Program-made: the position numbers and the translations under genes
NCBI RefSeq assembly: GCF_002240415.1
Contig: NZ_CP020028.1
Coordinates: 3,249,501-3,313,500, forward strand
From: Paenibacillus kribbensis
GTDB taxonomy: Bacteria > Bacillota > Bacilli > Paenibacillales > Paenibacillaceae
Reading direction: 5' to 3'
DNA: 64,000 nt
In this document: piece by piece, positions 53,576 through 61,108 of the stretch
How the letters are laid out: every line of letters starts with the position of its first letter
Position numbering within the stretch: the first letter of the stretch is position 1
The notes under the pieces: model-generated
The model's input: the letters and a program-made list of their open reading frames with translations, nothing else
Told to the model about the DNA's origin: nothing
The model's database searches: none

Positions 53576-54328
53576 ATGACCGTTGCAGAACTGGAAAACA
53601 AGGAAGAAACTGAACTTGATCATGATATTTACCAAACGTCCACCATGCTCGCTTTATTAGATGGTCTTTATGATGGGGTCGTAGCCTTCAAGGAACTACA
53701 AAAGCACGGGGATTTCGGGCTTGGTACATTTGACCAGCTCAATGGTGAGATGATTGCGTTTGATGGTGAATTTTTTCACTTGCTTCCAGACGGTACGGCC
53801 CATCGTGTAAAACCGGAAGAGACCACTCCTTTTTCCACAGTCACCTTTTTTCGTGAAGATTTCACATATACCATTGATCGCCCCATGCATCGCGATGAAC
53901 TGGAAGCCCTGCTGCTCAAGCTGTTTCCAAGCCGCAATTTATTCTATGCCTTCCGTTTAGATGGCACTTTCCGTGAAGTAAAAACACGAACCGTGCCTCA
54001 CCAAGTGAAACCTTATAAGCCTTTTATTGAAGCAACCAAGTCACAGCCTACCTTCACTTTTAATGAGGCTTCCGGCGTGATCACAGGCTTCTGGACACCT
54101 GCCTATGCGCAAGGCATTGGCGTAGCCGGGTTTCATCTGCATTTTATTAATGAGGAACGCACGGGAGGCGGTCACGTCTTTGATTTAATCATTGAAAAGT
54201 GCACCATCCGTATTTGTCAAAAATCCAATCTGCATCTGGTGCTGCCTGATACACCGGATTACTTGACCGCCAACCTGTCCAGAGAAAACCTGGATAAAGA
54301 AATCGCTGTTACCGAAGGTCCGCAGTAA
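53576..54328 (+). CDS. alsD: Acetolactate decarboxylase AlsD
   Basis: 250 residues. Zinc-binding His cluster in GVAGFHLHFINEERTGGGHVFDL near 182-204, catalytic Glu and Arg in the N-terminal half (QLNGEMIAFDGEFFHLLPDG near 57). Converts acetolactate to acetoin. It follows alsS by 162 bases; GGAAG precedes the ATG. Confidence 0.93.
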   Translation: MTVAELENKEETELDHDIYQTSTMLALLDGLYDGVVAFKELQKHGDFGLGTFDQLNGEMIAFDGEFFHLLPDGTAHRVKPEETTPFSTVTFFREDFTYTIDRPMHRDELEALLLKLFPSRNLFYAFRLDGTFREVKTRTVPHQVKPYKPFIEATKSQPTFTFNEASGVITGFWTPAYAQGIGVAGFHLHFINEERTGGGHVFDLIIEKCTIRICQKSNLHLVLPDTPDYLTANLSRENLDKEIAVTEGPQ

Positions 54329-54366
54329 TCACAGGGTATAACTCATCAGGATACGGACCCTATAGC

Positions 54367-54421
54367 AAAAAGATCACAGTCAGGGAATGAGGCTTACATC
54401 TCTCTGACTGTGATCTTTTTT
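54367..54421. terminator. Bidirectional terminator between alsD and the LepA-like gene
   Basis: Stem AAAAGATCACAGTCAG/CTGACTGTGATCTTTTTT with a loop of about 20 bases, between convergent genes. Confidence 0.9.
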
Positions 54422-54480
54422 GATGCAGGAGACCGTAGTTGAAGTTGTCTTCGACATGTCTCTGCAATTATACGTGTTAC

Positions 54481-56286
54481 TTAGTTGTTCCCTTTACCCA
54501 TTTCTAGAATGGTGTTAAACACTTCCTGTGGCAATCGTATATCGCTACTTTCCATTTTGCGTTTATTCATATTTTGTCTTCGCAACAACGCTTGTTTCTT
54601 GGAGATGCTCTTCTTTTCCCCGCTAACCGCAGCATTCTTTCTTAATGGAGGAACATCTTCTCTGGCGATTACTTTCCCCTCAACCAGCACTTGAACTGGC
54701 ATAGGATACAGTTTTCTGGGAATCGTATGTTTTAACTTTAATACGAGCTCTGAGGCAGTATGGTAAACATCCTCTCGGTGCAGAATAAAAGCCAAGGCAT
54801 CAATCTGTAAATAGTTGACTAATATTTCTGCTTTAACTAGATCTGCGGTTCGGTACTCTTTATATTTTACGTCCATTGTGGCGTACCCACGGGATATGGA
54901 TTTCAACTGATCAAAAAAGTCATAGGCAATTTCGGAAGCAGGCATTTCATACTTTAATATGGCTTGATTGGATTGGTAGCTTAAATCATAAAAGATTCCT
55001 TTTCGGCTGGTTACCAGCTTCATCATATCGCCAATATATTCTTCCGGTAATGTAATAGTTACCTCAGAAAAGGGCTCCTCTACCCTTTCTACCTGAACGA
55101 ATGGCGGATAGTTTACCGGATTATTCACCCATAGCTCCTTGCCATTTTTCATGATCACATGATACGAAACGTTAGGAGCAGTTGTAAGAACTGTGACCCC
55201 ATACTCCTTTTCTAGACGTTCTCGTATAATTTGCAGATGAAGCATACCTAAAAATCCGCAACGAAATCCTTTCCCTAATAGATCAGATTGCTCCTCCTCA
55301 TAACGAAAAGAGGAATCGTTCAAAGCCAGTCGATGAATGGCATTTTCAAAATCTTTGTATCTGTCGTCACTTGGGTAAAATCCTGCAAATACTGTCGATT
55401 TAGACTCTTTATACCCTGGCAGCGGCTCTTGAACAGGATCGGCAGATGAAGTTAGCGTGTCACCAAGTTTGACCCTTTGAACTTCTTTCAAACCCGTAAC
55501 GATATATCCAACCTCCCCAGCAGACAGTGAACCCGTTGACTGCATATGAGGTAAAAACACTCCTATCTCAATGGGTTCAAACCCTGCTTGTGTGGCCATG
55601 AATACAAGTGTCTTTTCCTTATCTAAAGAACCTTCAAACAAACGAATGTAGGCAATTACTCCTTTATACGGATCGTAATGCAAGTCGAAAACCAAGGCCT
55701 TTAAAGGTTTCTCAACTGAGCCTGCAGGTGGAGAAATAACGGCTTGAATACGCTCCAATACATCTGCGACACCCTGGCCTGTCTTTGCAGAAATATATAA
55801 TATGTCCTGCTCGTTAAAATCCATGGATTCAATAATCTGCTGGCGGGTTTGATCCATATTAGCGTTTGGACTATCCATTTTATTTATTACAGGTATGATG
55901 ACTAAGTGATTTTCCTTCGCAATTTGATAATTGGCAATCGTCTGAGCCTGAACACCTTGAGTGGCATCAACAAGTAAAATTACTCCTTCACTGGCAGCCA
56001 GGCTTTTTGAAACTTCATATGAAAAATCGACATGTCCAGGGGTATCAAGCAAATTATACTTATACTCCTGTCCATTCCTTGCTTGATAGAACACACGGAC
56101 GGTCCGTGATTTAACTGTTATACCGTGCTCGCGTTCCACATCCATCGAATCCAGCATTTGGTCTTTCAAGTCTCTTTTTGAAACCGTCTGGGTCATCTCC
56201 ATGATCCGGTCTGCTAATGTCGACTTTCCGTGATCAATATGGGCAATTATAGAAAAGTTCCTTATATAATCGTGCTTGTTTTTCAT
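54481..56286 (-). CDS. Divergent LepA/EF4-like GTPase, probable second copy
   Basis: 601 residues, the domain layout of translation factor EF4. P-loop AHIDHGKST at 15-23, VEREHGITVKSR switch I region, DTPGHVDF G3 with the catalytic His, NKMD G4, SAKTG G5; then domains II, III, V and the EF4-type C-terminal domain ending LPQEVFNTILEMGKGNN. The usual CYGGDxxRKRKLLEKQK block of the C-terminal domain is replaced by AVSGEKKSISKKQALLRRQN. The gene is visibly A+T-richer than its neighbours and stands alone. With its leader-peptide attenuator, it looks like a transferred, inducible ribosome-acting factor. Housekeeping LepA is unlikely. Confidence 0.85.
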   Translation of the reverse strand: MKNKHDYIRNFSIIAHIDHGKSTLADRIMEMTQTVSKRDLKDQMLDSMDVEREHGITVKSRTVRVFYQARNGQEYKYNLLDTPGHVDFSYEVSKSLAASEGVILLVDATQGVQAQTIANYQIAKENHLVIIPVINKMDSPNANMDQTRQQIIESMDFNEQDILYISAKTGQGVADVLERIQAVISPPAGSVEKPLKALVFDLHYDPYKGVIAYIRLFEGSLDKEKTLVFMATQAGFEPIEIGVFLPHMQSTGSLSAGEVGYIVTGLKEVQRVKLGDTLTSSADPVQEPLPGYKESKSTVFAGFYPSDDRYKDFENAIHRLALNDSSFRYEEEQSDLLGKGFRCGFLGMLHLQIIRERLEKEYGVTVLTTAPNVSYHVIMKNGKELWVNNPVNYPPFVQVERVEEPFSEVTITLPEEYIGDMMKLVTSRKGIFYDLSYQSNQAILKYEMPASEIAYDFFDQLKSISRGYATMDVKYKEYRTADLVKAEILVNYLQIDALAFILHREDVYHTASELVLKLKHTIPRKLYPMPVQVLVEGKVIAREDVPPLRKNAAVSGEKKSISKKQALLRRQNMNKRKMESSDIRLPQEVFNTILEMGKGNN

Positions 56287-56295
56287 TTATATTAC

Positions 56296-56345
56296 TCCTC
56301 TAATATTTTAATCGTTTATTAGAGGATTGCTGCAATCCTCTAATA
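56296..56345 (-). promoter_or_regulatory. Translational attenuator controlling the LepA-like gene
   Basis: Minus-strand 10-mer TATTAGAGGA occurs twice: at the leader stop (56336-56345) and at the LepA ribosome site (56296-56305). Between them lies the complement TCCTCTAATA (56317-56326). The complement can form a 14-bp hairpin with the left copy (loop 1 base, 56317-56345), or a 10-bp hairpin with the ribosome site (loop 11 bases). The two are mutually exclusive, so translation of the leader should decide whether the ribosome site is free. Confidence 0.75.
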
Positions 56346-56390
56346 GGATGCAACACCGACAGTTAAAATAATTAAAGTTGGGAAATACAT
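56340..56390 (-). CDS. 16-residue leader peptide of the LepA-like gene
   Basis: Reads MYFPTLIILTVGVASY and stops with TAG inside the left arm of the attenuator hairpin. AAAGGAG lies 8 bases before its ATG. Short hydrophobic leaders placed like this control erm, cat, msr and similar antibiotic-response genes by ribosome stalling. Whether this one stalls, and on what drug, is unknown. Confidence 0.7.
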   Translation of the reverse strand: MYFPTLIILTVGVASY

Positions 56391-56440
56391 TCACAACACT
56401 CCTTTGAAATTTTCAGAAACAAATCAATGCTTCCTTTTTG

Positions 56441-56469
56441 ATTTTATATCTCATGTTGCCTATAATCAA
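56441..56469 (-). promoter_or_regulatory. Sigma-A promoter of the leader and LepA-like gene
   Basis: Minus strand: -35 TTGATT (56464-56469), 17-base spacer, -10 TAAAAT (56441-56446). The transcript would start near 56434, giving a 5' UTR of about 150 bases. Confidence 0.55.
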
Positions 56470-56513
56470 TGCAAAATCCATCTTATACTCTACCTTAAAT
56501 TCAAAAATAGCCG

Positions 56514-57497
56514 CTAAAGTAGCGACTTATTAGATGCTGCACTCAGTATTCCTGCTACACGCTGTGTATCGAAAATACGGGAAAGCTCCTCTACTGCTGT
56601 CAAGTACAATAGACCGTTGCCTTCCAGCTTAGGAGAATTGCCGAGTGGAATTGTGCGTTTGATGAGCTGTGCGTACAGCTCCGGTTCGGTGAGATTACGC
56701 TCAAACCTCGCATTCGCCAACTGCTTAATCAGTGCCAAAGCGCCTGCTACGTGCGGGGTAGCCATCGAAGTTCCGCTAAAGGTCGCATATTTGCCGCCCG
56801 GAACGGTGGACAATATATCCTCTCCCGGTGCAACCAAATCCACTTCATTATTGGAGTTGCTGAATTCCGAGGCATGTCTGTCAAAGTTTACTGCACCTAC
56901 GCTGATCACTTCATTATAGCAGCCGGGGTAGCCGAGCTCGTCCGTTCTATCGTCACCGTCTCCCTCATTACCAGCTGCACAGATGACCAGGATTTGGCTG
57001 GCTACAGCCTTTTGCACCGCTTCATGCAGCTCCGGCACATCCTCAGGTCCGCCGAGCGACATGGAGATGATATCTGCCTTTTGCTCAATCGCATAATAGA
57101 TGCCTTGAATAATCCAGTCATATTGGCCGGAGCCCTGCTTGTTCAGCACTTTGATAATGAGCAAATCCGCCTCAGGGGCGACACCGACGACACCATGCTC
57201 ATTTTCCGCTGCCGCGATGGTTCCTGCCACATGTGTACCGTGACTGTTGTAATCCTTGAAGATCTCCGGATCACCTTCATCATCATCCGTGAAATTCCGG
57301 CCGCCAATAATGCGCTCCTTCAAATCAGGATGGTCCGAATCACAGCCCGTGTCCAGCACGGCTACCTTCACTCCTCGGCCTCGGGTCTGGTTCCATACCG
57401 CTGGGGCCTGAATCAGCTCTACACCTCGCGGTATTTCATTCGCTTGCTGCTCCTGCTTGATCACTTGGTAAGGAATGATATGCACTTTACGTTCCAT
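56514..57497 (-). CDS. isp: Intracellular subtilisin-like serine protease (ISP)
   Basis: 327 residues from the ATG (MERKVHIIPYQVIKQEQ) after AAGGAGG. No signal peptide. The short N-terminal extension with the IPY motif is the inhibitory pro-segment of Bacillus intracellular subtilisins. Catalytic triad: Asp in VAVLDTGCDSDHPD near 48, His in NSHGTHVAGT near 85, Ser in FSGTSMATPHVAG near 248. It degrades cytosolic proteins in stationary phase or sporulation. Confidence 0.92.
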   Translation of the reverse strand: MERKVHIIPYQVIKQEQQANEIPRGVELIQAPAVWNQTRGRGVKVAVLDTGCDSDHPDLKERIIGGRNFTDDDEGDPEIFKDYNSHGTHVAGTIAAAENEHGVVGVAPEADLLIIKVLNKQGSGQYDWIIQGIYYAIEQKADIISMSLGGPEDVPELHEAVQKAVASQILVICAAGNEGDGDDRTDELGYPGCYNEVISVGAVNFDRHASEFSNSNNEVDLVAPGEDILSTVPGGKYATFSGTSMATPHVAGALALIKQLANARFERNLTEPELYAQLIKRTIPLGNSPKLEGNGLLYLTAVEELSRIFDTQRVAGILSAASNKSLL

Positions 57498-57636
57498 CCT
57501 ATTCCCTCCTTCATGGATACAATCGGAAACCATCCGTCTATGAAACTTTGAAACCCTCTACGAAGTGAACGTTCGAGATTACTATATTCTAGCAATTTTT
57601 GAAAAGTTTGAACATCCCCGTTTTGCTTATTTCTGT

Positions 57637-57679
57637 AAAAAAACAGACACCCCCATCATTTTCCTGGAGAATGTCTGTT
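57637..57679 (-). terminator. Terminator after the glutamate racemase gene
   Basis: Minus-strand stem AACAGACA/TGTCTGTT with inner TTCTCCAGG/CCC pairing, followed by TTTTTTT. Confidence 0.75.
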
Positions 57680-57683
57680 ATAT

Positions 57684-58496
57684 TTACAAATATATCTTTT
57701 CATGCTCCGCATAGATTTCAAGCGCGCGTTCCATCTTATGCACATAGGCTTCATCCTGACTGGAACATAGAAATGTAACGTGCCCCTCCTGCGCTTGACC
57801 CGCTTTTACCGGAGATGCCAGCAAATTACGCTCGGACAGCACCTGTTTTAATCGTCTGACCGTTCCTTGGCTTCCATCGATAAGCTGAATATGAGAAGGC
57901 AGCAATTCCTTCAGAATTTCCTTATAAAATGGATAATGCGTACATCCCAAAACGACCGTACCATATATGTCCAGGTCAAACGAAGACAACTTACGGTTAA
58001 AATATTCGAACAATTCTGTCCGGTCAAAATTTAACTGTTCACAATATTGCACAAGCTCCGGCAGAGGTAGTGAGTCCACACTTCCATGATCGTCAACCCT
58101 CGATACCAGTGCTGCATAACCGGATTGCTTTAATGTCAGCGATGTGGCTAATACCAGTACTCTTTTCCCATTCGCTCGATTCATCTCTACCGCAGGCTTC
58201 ACTGCAGGCTCCATGCCAATAATCGGGATAGAATATTCTCTTCTCAGTTCCGCAACCGCAATACTCGTCGCGGTATTGCAGGCAATAACCAATGCCTTAA
58301 CCTCTTCTTTTAGAATCGTTTGTACCAAAGTCTTGACATATCCGCGTACTTCTTGTGGTGTTTTCGTCCCGTAAGGAGCATGAAGCGTATCTGCCATATA
58401 TACAAAACTTTCGTTCGGCAGCCGTCTTAACGCCTCAGATAATACCGTAATTCCACCTAGTCCTGAATCAAAAAAACCAATTTTCAAGCTACTCAC
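57684..58496 (-). CDS. murI: Glutamate racemase
   Basis: 270 residues. FFDSGLGGITVLSEALRRLP at the N-terminus, catalytic Cys in VIACNTATSIAVAELR near 73, second Cys in VVLGCTHYPFYKEIL near 184. Makes D-glutamate for peptidoglycan (and possibly poly-glutamate). Single gene with its own terminator. Relatives are called racE or murI. Confidence 0.93.
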   Translation of the reverse strand: MSSLKIGFFDSGLGGITVLSEALRRLPNESFVYMADTLHAPYGTKTPQEVRGYVKTLVQTILKEEVKALVIACNTATSIAVAELRREYSIPIIGMEPAVKPAVEMNRANGKRVLVLATSLTLKQSGYAALVSRVDDHGSVDSLPLPELVQYCEQLNFDRTELFEYFNRKLSSFDLDIYGTVVLGCTHYPFYKEILKELLPSHIQLIDGSQGTVRRLKQVLSERNLLASPVKAGQAQEGHVTFLCSSQDEAYVHKMERALEIYAEHEKIYL

Positions 58497-58685
58497 CTTT
58501 TTCGTTCAATTGTTGTACCGCATTTTGCAGGCAACGTCGTAACTTCAATTTTTACCTATTCATCCATACTCTCAACTGCTCATATTTAAATTTTACCGCA
58601 AAACTGATAATTTGCAAAAGAAACACATGGTTTTTACAGTGTAAAAAATAAAGCGGCTTTTCAAAATAAATTTAATATAAAAGAG

Positions 58686-58715
58686 TTGACAGAAATTATC
58701 TTTATATTGTAATAT
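58686..58715 (+). promoter_or_regulatory. Promoter of the azoreductase gene and downstream direct repeats
   Basis: -35 TTGACA (58686-58691), 18-base spacer, -10 TAATAT (58710-58715). The leader just downstream (58724-58745) has repeated AACTTACT units that could be an operator for a MarR/DUF24-type regulator; none is adjacent. Confidence 0.55.
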
Positions 58716-58773
58716 TACGAGGTAACTTACTAACTTAACTTACTTATTCAATTTACCTAGGGGGAAATATTTC

Positions 58774-59400
58774 ATGTCTAAAGTATTGTTTGTCAAAGCT
58801 AATGATCGTACAGCCGAAGAATCTGCAACGGTTAAATTGTATAACGCCTTCGTGGAAAGCTACAAGTCTTCCCACCCATCTGATGAAATCACTGAGCTGG
58901 ACCTGTTCTCTGTCGAGCTTCCTTATTTGAACGCCAACATGATTAACGGTACGTTCAAATCCGCTAGAGGCTTGGAATTGAACGCTGAAGAAGCTCGCCT
59001 GGCCAACATTGCCAATGGCTACCTGGATCAATTCCTGGCAGCAGACAAAGTGGTATTTGCTTTCCCGCTCTGGAACATGACAATCCCTGCAGTATTGCAT
59101 ACGTACATTGACTACCTGAACCAAGCTGGTAAAACATTCAAATACACTGCTGAAGGTCCTGTTGGTCTCGTAACTGACAAAAAAGTAGTCCTGTTGAACG
59201 CAAGAGGCGGCGTATATTCCGAGGGACCAGCTGCTGCTGCTGAAATGTCTTTGAACTACATGAGCAACATCTTATCCTTCTTCGGAGTAAAAGACATCGT
59301 GAAGGTTGTACTGGAAGGACATAACCAAGCTCCAGATCAAGCACAAGACATCGTAGCATCTGCTGTTCAAGGTGCAGTAGAAGCAGCAAAATCATTCTAA
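58774..59400 (+). CDS. azoR: FMN-dependent NADH-azoreductase / quinone reductase AzoR
   Basis: 208 residues, flavodoxin-like fold. VLFVKANDRTAEESATVKLYNAFVESYK at the N-terminus, FAFPLWNMTIPAVLHTYIDYL near 94-113 (FMN-binding PxWN), and LLNARGGVYSEG near 145. Reduces quinones and azo compounds by two electrons, protecting from thiol-reactive quinones. GGGGG lies before the ATG. Single gene with a strong terminator. Confidence 0.92.
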   Translation: MSKVLFVKANDRTAEESATVKLYNAFVESYKSSHPSDEITELDLFSVELPYLNANMINGTFKSARGLELNAEEARLANIANGYLDQFLAADKVVFAFPLWNMTIPAVLHTYIDYLNQAGKTFKYTAEGPVGLVTDKKVVLLNARGGVYSEGPAAAAEMSLNYMSNILSFFGVKDIVKVVLEGHNQAPDQAQDIVASAVQGAVEAAKSF

Positions 59401-59418
59401 TACCATATATATGATCAA

Positions 59419-59463
59419 AAGAGGATATCCGCACCCCGCTGGGGATGGATATCCTCTTTTTTT
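59419..59463 (+). terminator. Terminator of the azoreductase gene
   Basis: Stem AAGAGGATATCC/GGATATCCTCTT with inner CCCC/GGGG pairing, followed by TTTTTTTG. Confidence 0.95.
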
Positions 59464-59478
59464 GTTATTGATATTCCG

Positions 59479-59568
59479 TTATTTTTGCCCCCTACCGGAG
59501 AGGGCCGGACGACCCTCTACATCGTTGACGTAATCTGCGACATACTTCTCAAGCTGTTCATCGCTCAC
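59479..59568 (-). pseudogene. Possible gene remnant of 29 codons
   Basis: GTG-started frame reading SDEQLEKYVADYVNDVEGRP and onward to a stop. It looks like the C-terminal tail of a larger protein rather than a free gene: no ribosome site, a stop three codons upstream. Not recognised. Confidence 0.25.
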
Positions 59569-59626
59569 TTCGCATTATATCGACGTTTCTCGATATATCA
59601 ACTCATTTTCATGCATACCTTGTATG

Positions 59627-60136
59627 TTAAGGAATGAATTGCTGCACGATTTTAACGATCTTGCCGTCACGCAGCGTCACATGGTACGGAAATTGGCTGA
59701 GGTCCAGTACATCTTTTTTGGCGAAATCTTGTTCAAACTGTTCCAGCGGAATCGACTCGTTCCATTTCACATCTGTATCTTCAATACGACCGGTATGATC
59801 ATAGATTTGTACCTCTACCGAAGCATCCGGCGCAACCTGATATACATCATTTTGAACGGAATTGTTTACGATGTAGTAGCCGTCTGGCGCTCCGTCCAAC
59901 CCTGTATTTCCTTCATGCTCTAAGAACGCCTTGTCCGCCGCCTTGCCTTCATACCATTCAATCGGATCTGCCGACAAATAGATTTGTCCGTTGCGCATGT
60001 CCATTTGGTTTATATATACGGTCTCCTGATTTTCAGCAGGTGTTACGGGCGTGTAACCTTGTGCTGTTGCTCCCGCCGCCGTCATCAGCATCATCATTAA
60101 AGCCAATACTGTCCATTTCGAAGCTAATCTCATCAT
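59627..60136 (-). CDS. Secreted hypothetical protein
   Basis: 169 residues (168 if started at the second Met). Signal peptide about 1-26 with core TVLALMMMLMTAAGATA and cleavage after ATA. The mature part is acidic: VYINQMDMRNGQIYLSADPIEWYEGKAADKAF near 40-70, and DGAPDGYYIVNNSVQNDVYQVAPDASVEVQIYD near 82. Similar small exported proteins occur in Paenibacillus, but no function is known to me. GGAGAG precedes the start. Confidence 0.7.
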   Translation of the reverse strand: MMRLASKWTVLALMMMLMTAAGATAQGYTPVTPAENQETVYINQMDMRNGQIYLSADPIEWYEGKAADKAFLEHEGNTGLDGAPDGYYIVNNSVQNDVYQVAPDASVEVQIYDHTGRIEDTDVKWNESIPLEQFEQDFAKKDVLDLSQFPYHVTLRDGKIVKIVQQFIP

Positions 60137-60309
60137 GTCTGATCTCTCCTTACCGTCTGGGTATGTACACGGTGTCTGTAAGCTTCATTACCCTTGTGCA
60201 CTTATCATAAACGTTGTACGGTTTAAAAGTGTATCAGATACATAAAAAATAAGTTACGATTTTTTAAGACTTGGTCTTAAAACTTGATTACATGTCCTGC
60301 TACTTCTCG

Positions 60310-60465
60310 TCATCTTATCAAACCGACCTGACGCGCCTGTTCCTCAGTGAGAATAAACTCCTCATTTCCCCACACCTCGTCCTCTTTTGCTACACCAAAC
60401 ATCCCCATAATCTCTGTCCAGATTCCTTTGTCGGCGGCTTCCTTTTGCGTAATGATGATTTTCAT
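60310..60465 (-). CDS. Small hypothetical protein, 51 residues
   Basis: The ATG (MKIIITQKEAADKGIWTEI) follows AAAGGAGGG with good spacing; a longer frame reaching 60540 has no site. Acidic, no membrane segment, with an ITQKEA...LTEEQA pattern of two similar helices. Resembles short proteins of phage or Bacillus genomes; function unknown. Region 60541-60822 to its right shows nothing else I can support. Confidence 0.6.
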   Translation of the reverse strand: MKIIITQKEAADKGIWTEIMGMFGVAKEDEVWGNEEFILTEEQARQVGLIR

Positions 60466-60822
60466 GCAAATCCCTCCTTTATATACTTTTATCGGTCTCT
60501 GTGGCCCACTGCGCGAATAGATAGTTTCTCCGAAATCCATCTGCCCGCTTCGTTACTCAGCTTATCCCTGCCATTCTCATTTTTATAAGTTCGTCTCTAA
60601 AAAACAACGATCTAAACAAACTGATACCGAAGCTCAGGCCAAAATGTATACTCTCATTAAAGCTTCTAACTCTTATATGAGTTCGCAACGCTTGTCCTAT
60701 ATTTGTATAAGGGATCATTGTCCCGCTTATAACATATGTACCCTTTTCCTACCGAGATTATTCGTATTTTTATTTGTAATTTTGAAGCTTTAGATTACAT
60801 TCGTGGGTATTGACTTCTTTAG

Positions 60823-61092
60823 AAACGACTAAGCGTAAAAATAAAAACGGCCGCAGATTAATCTACGAACCGTCTTCTAAAAATCCTCTATGCTTGGTGA
60901 ATCACCGAAATCATCGCCAAAAGCACCCAAGCAGCGGAGAGGACGGAATCGTTCTGAAGAAGCGGACCGTTCGCCTTTGTCCCCGGATTTCTACCCTTGA
61001 ACATACACTCAAGAAATCCGGAGGCGGCAGCGATCGGAAGAATGATCCGTCCTCGTAGCGGACATGAGCCGCATACCGTTACTTAGTCGTTT
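60823..61092 (-). repeat. Structured repeat element B
   Basis: About 270 bases bounded by a perfect pair AAACGACTAAG/CTTAGTCGTTT. Within it, GGACGGAATCGTTCT pairs imperfectly with AGAATGATCCGTCC. An inner stem CCGGATTTCT/AGAAATCCGG spans 60983-60992 and 61012-61021. Internal-loop strands GAAGCGGACCGTTCGCCTTT (from 60959) and CAGCGATCGGAAGA (61028-61041) match element A at 29315-29493. It begins 17 bases after the stop of the lactonase gene. Confidence 0.7.
60835..60873 (-). terminator. Terminator inside the left end of repeat element B
   Basis: Minus-strand hairpin ACGGTTCGTAGATT/AATCTGCGGCCGT followed by TTTTATTTTTAC. It would end transcripts from the lactonase gene after most of element B. 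Confidence 0.55.
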
Positions 61093-61108
61093 TAGTTACC
61101 CCGTCATT

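Noticed and set aside
56317..56345. The hairpin before the LepA-like gene as a transcription terminator
   Set aside because: No T-run follows on the minus strand; the alternative pairing with the ribosome site explains it better.
56751..57551. A 266-codon plus-strand frame
   Set aside because: Antisense to the intracellular subtilisin gene, whose catalytic triad is fully intact.
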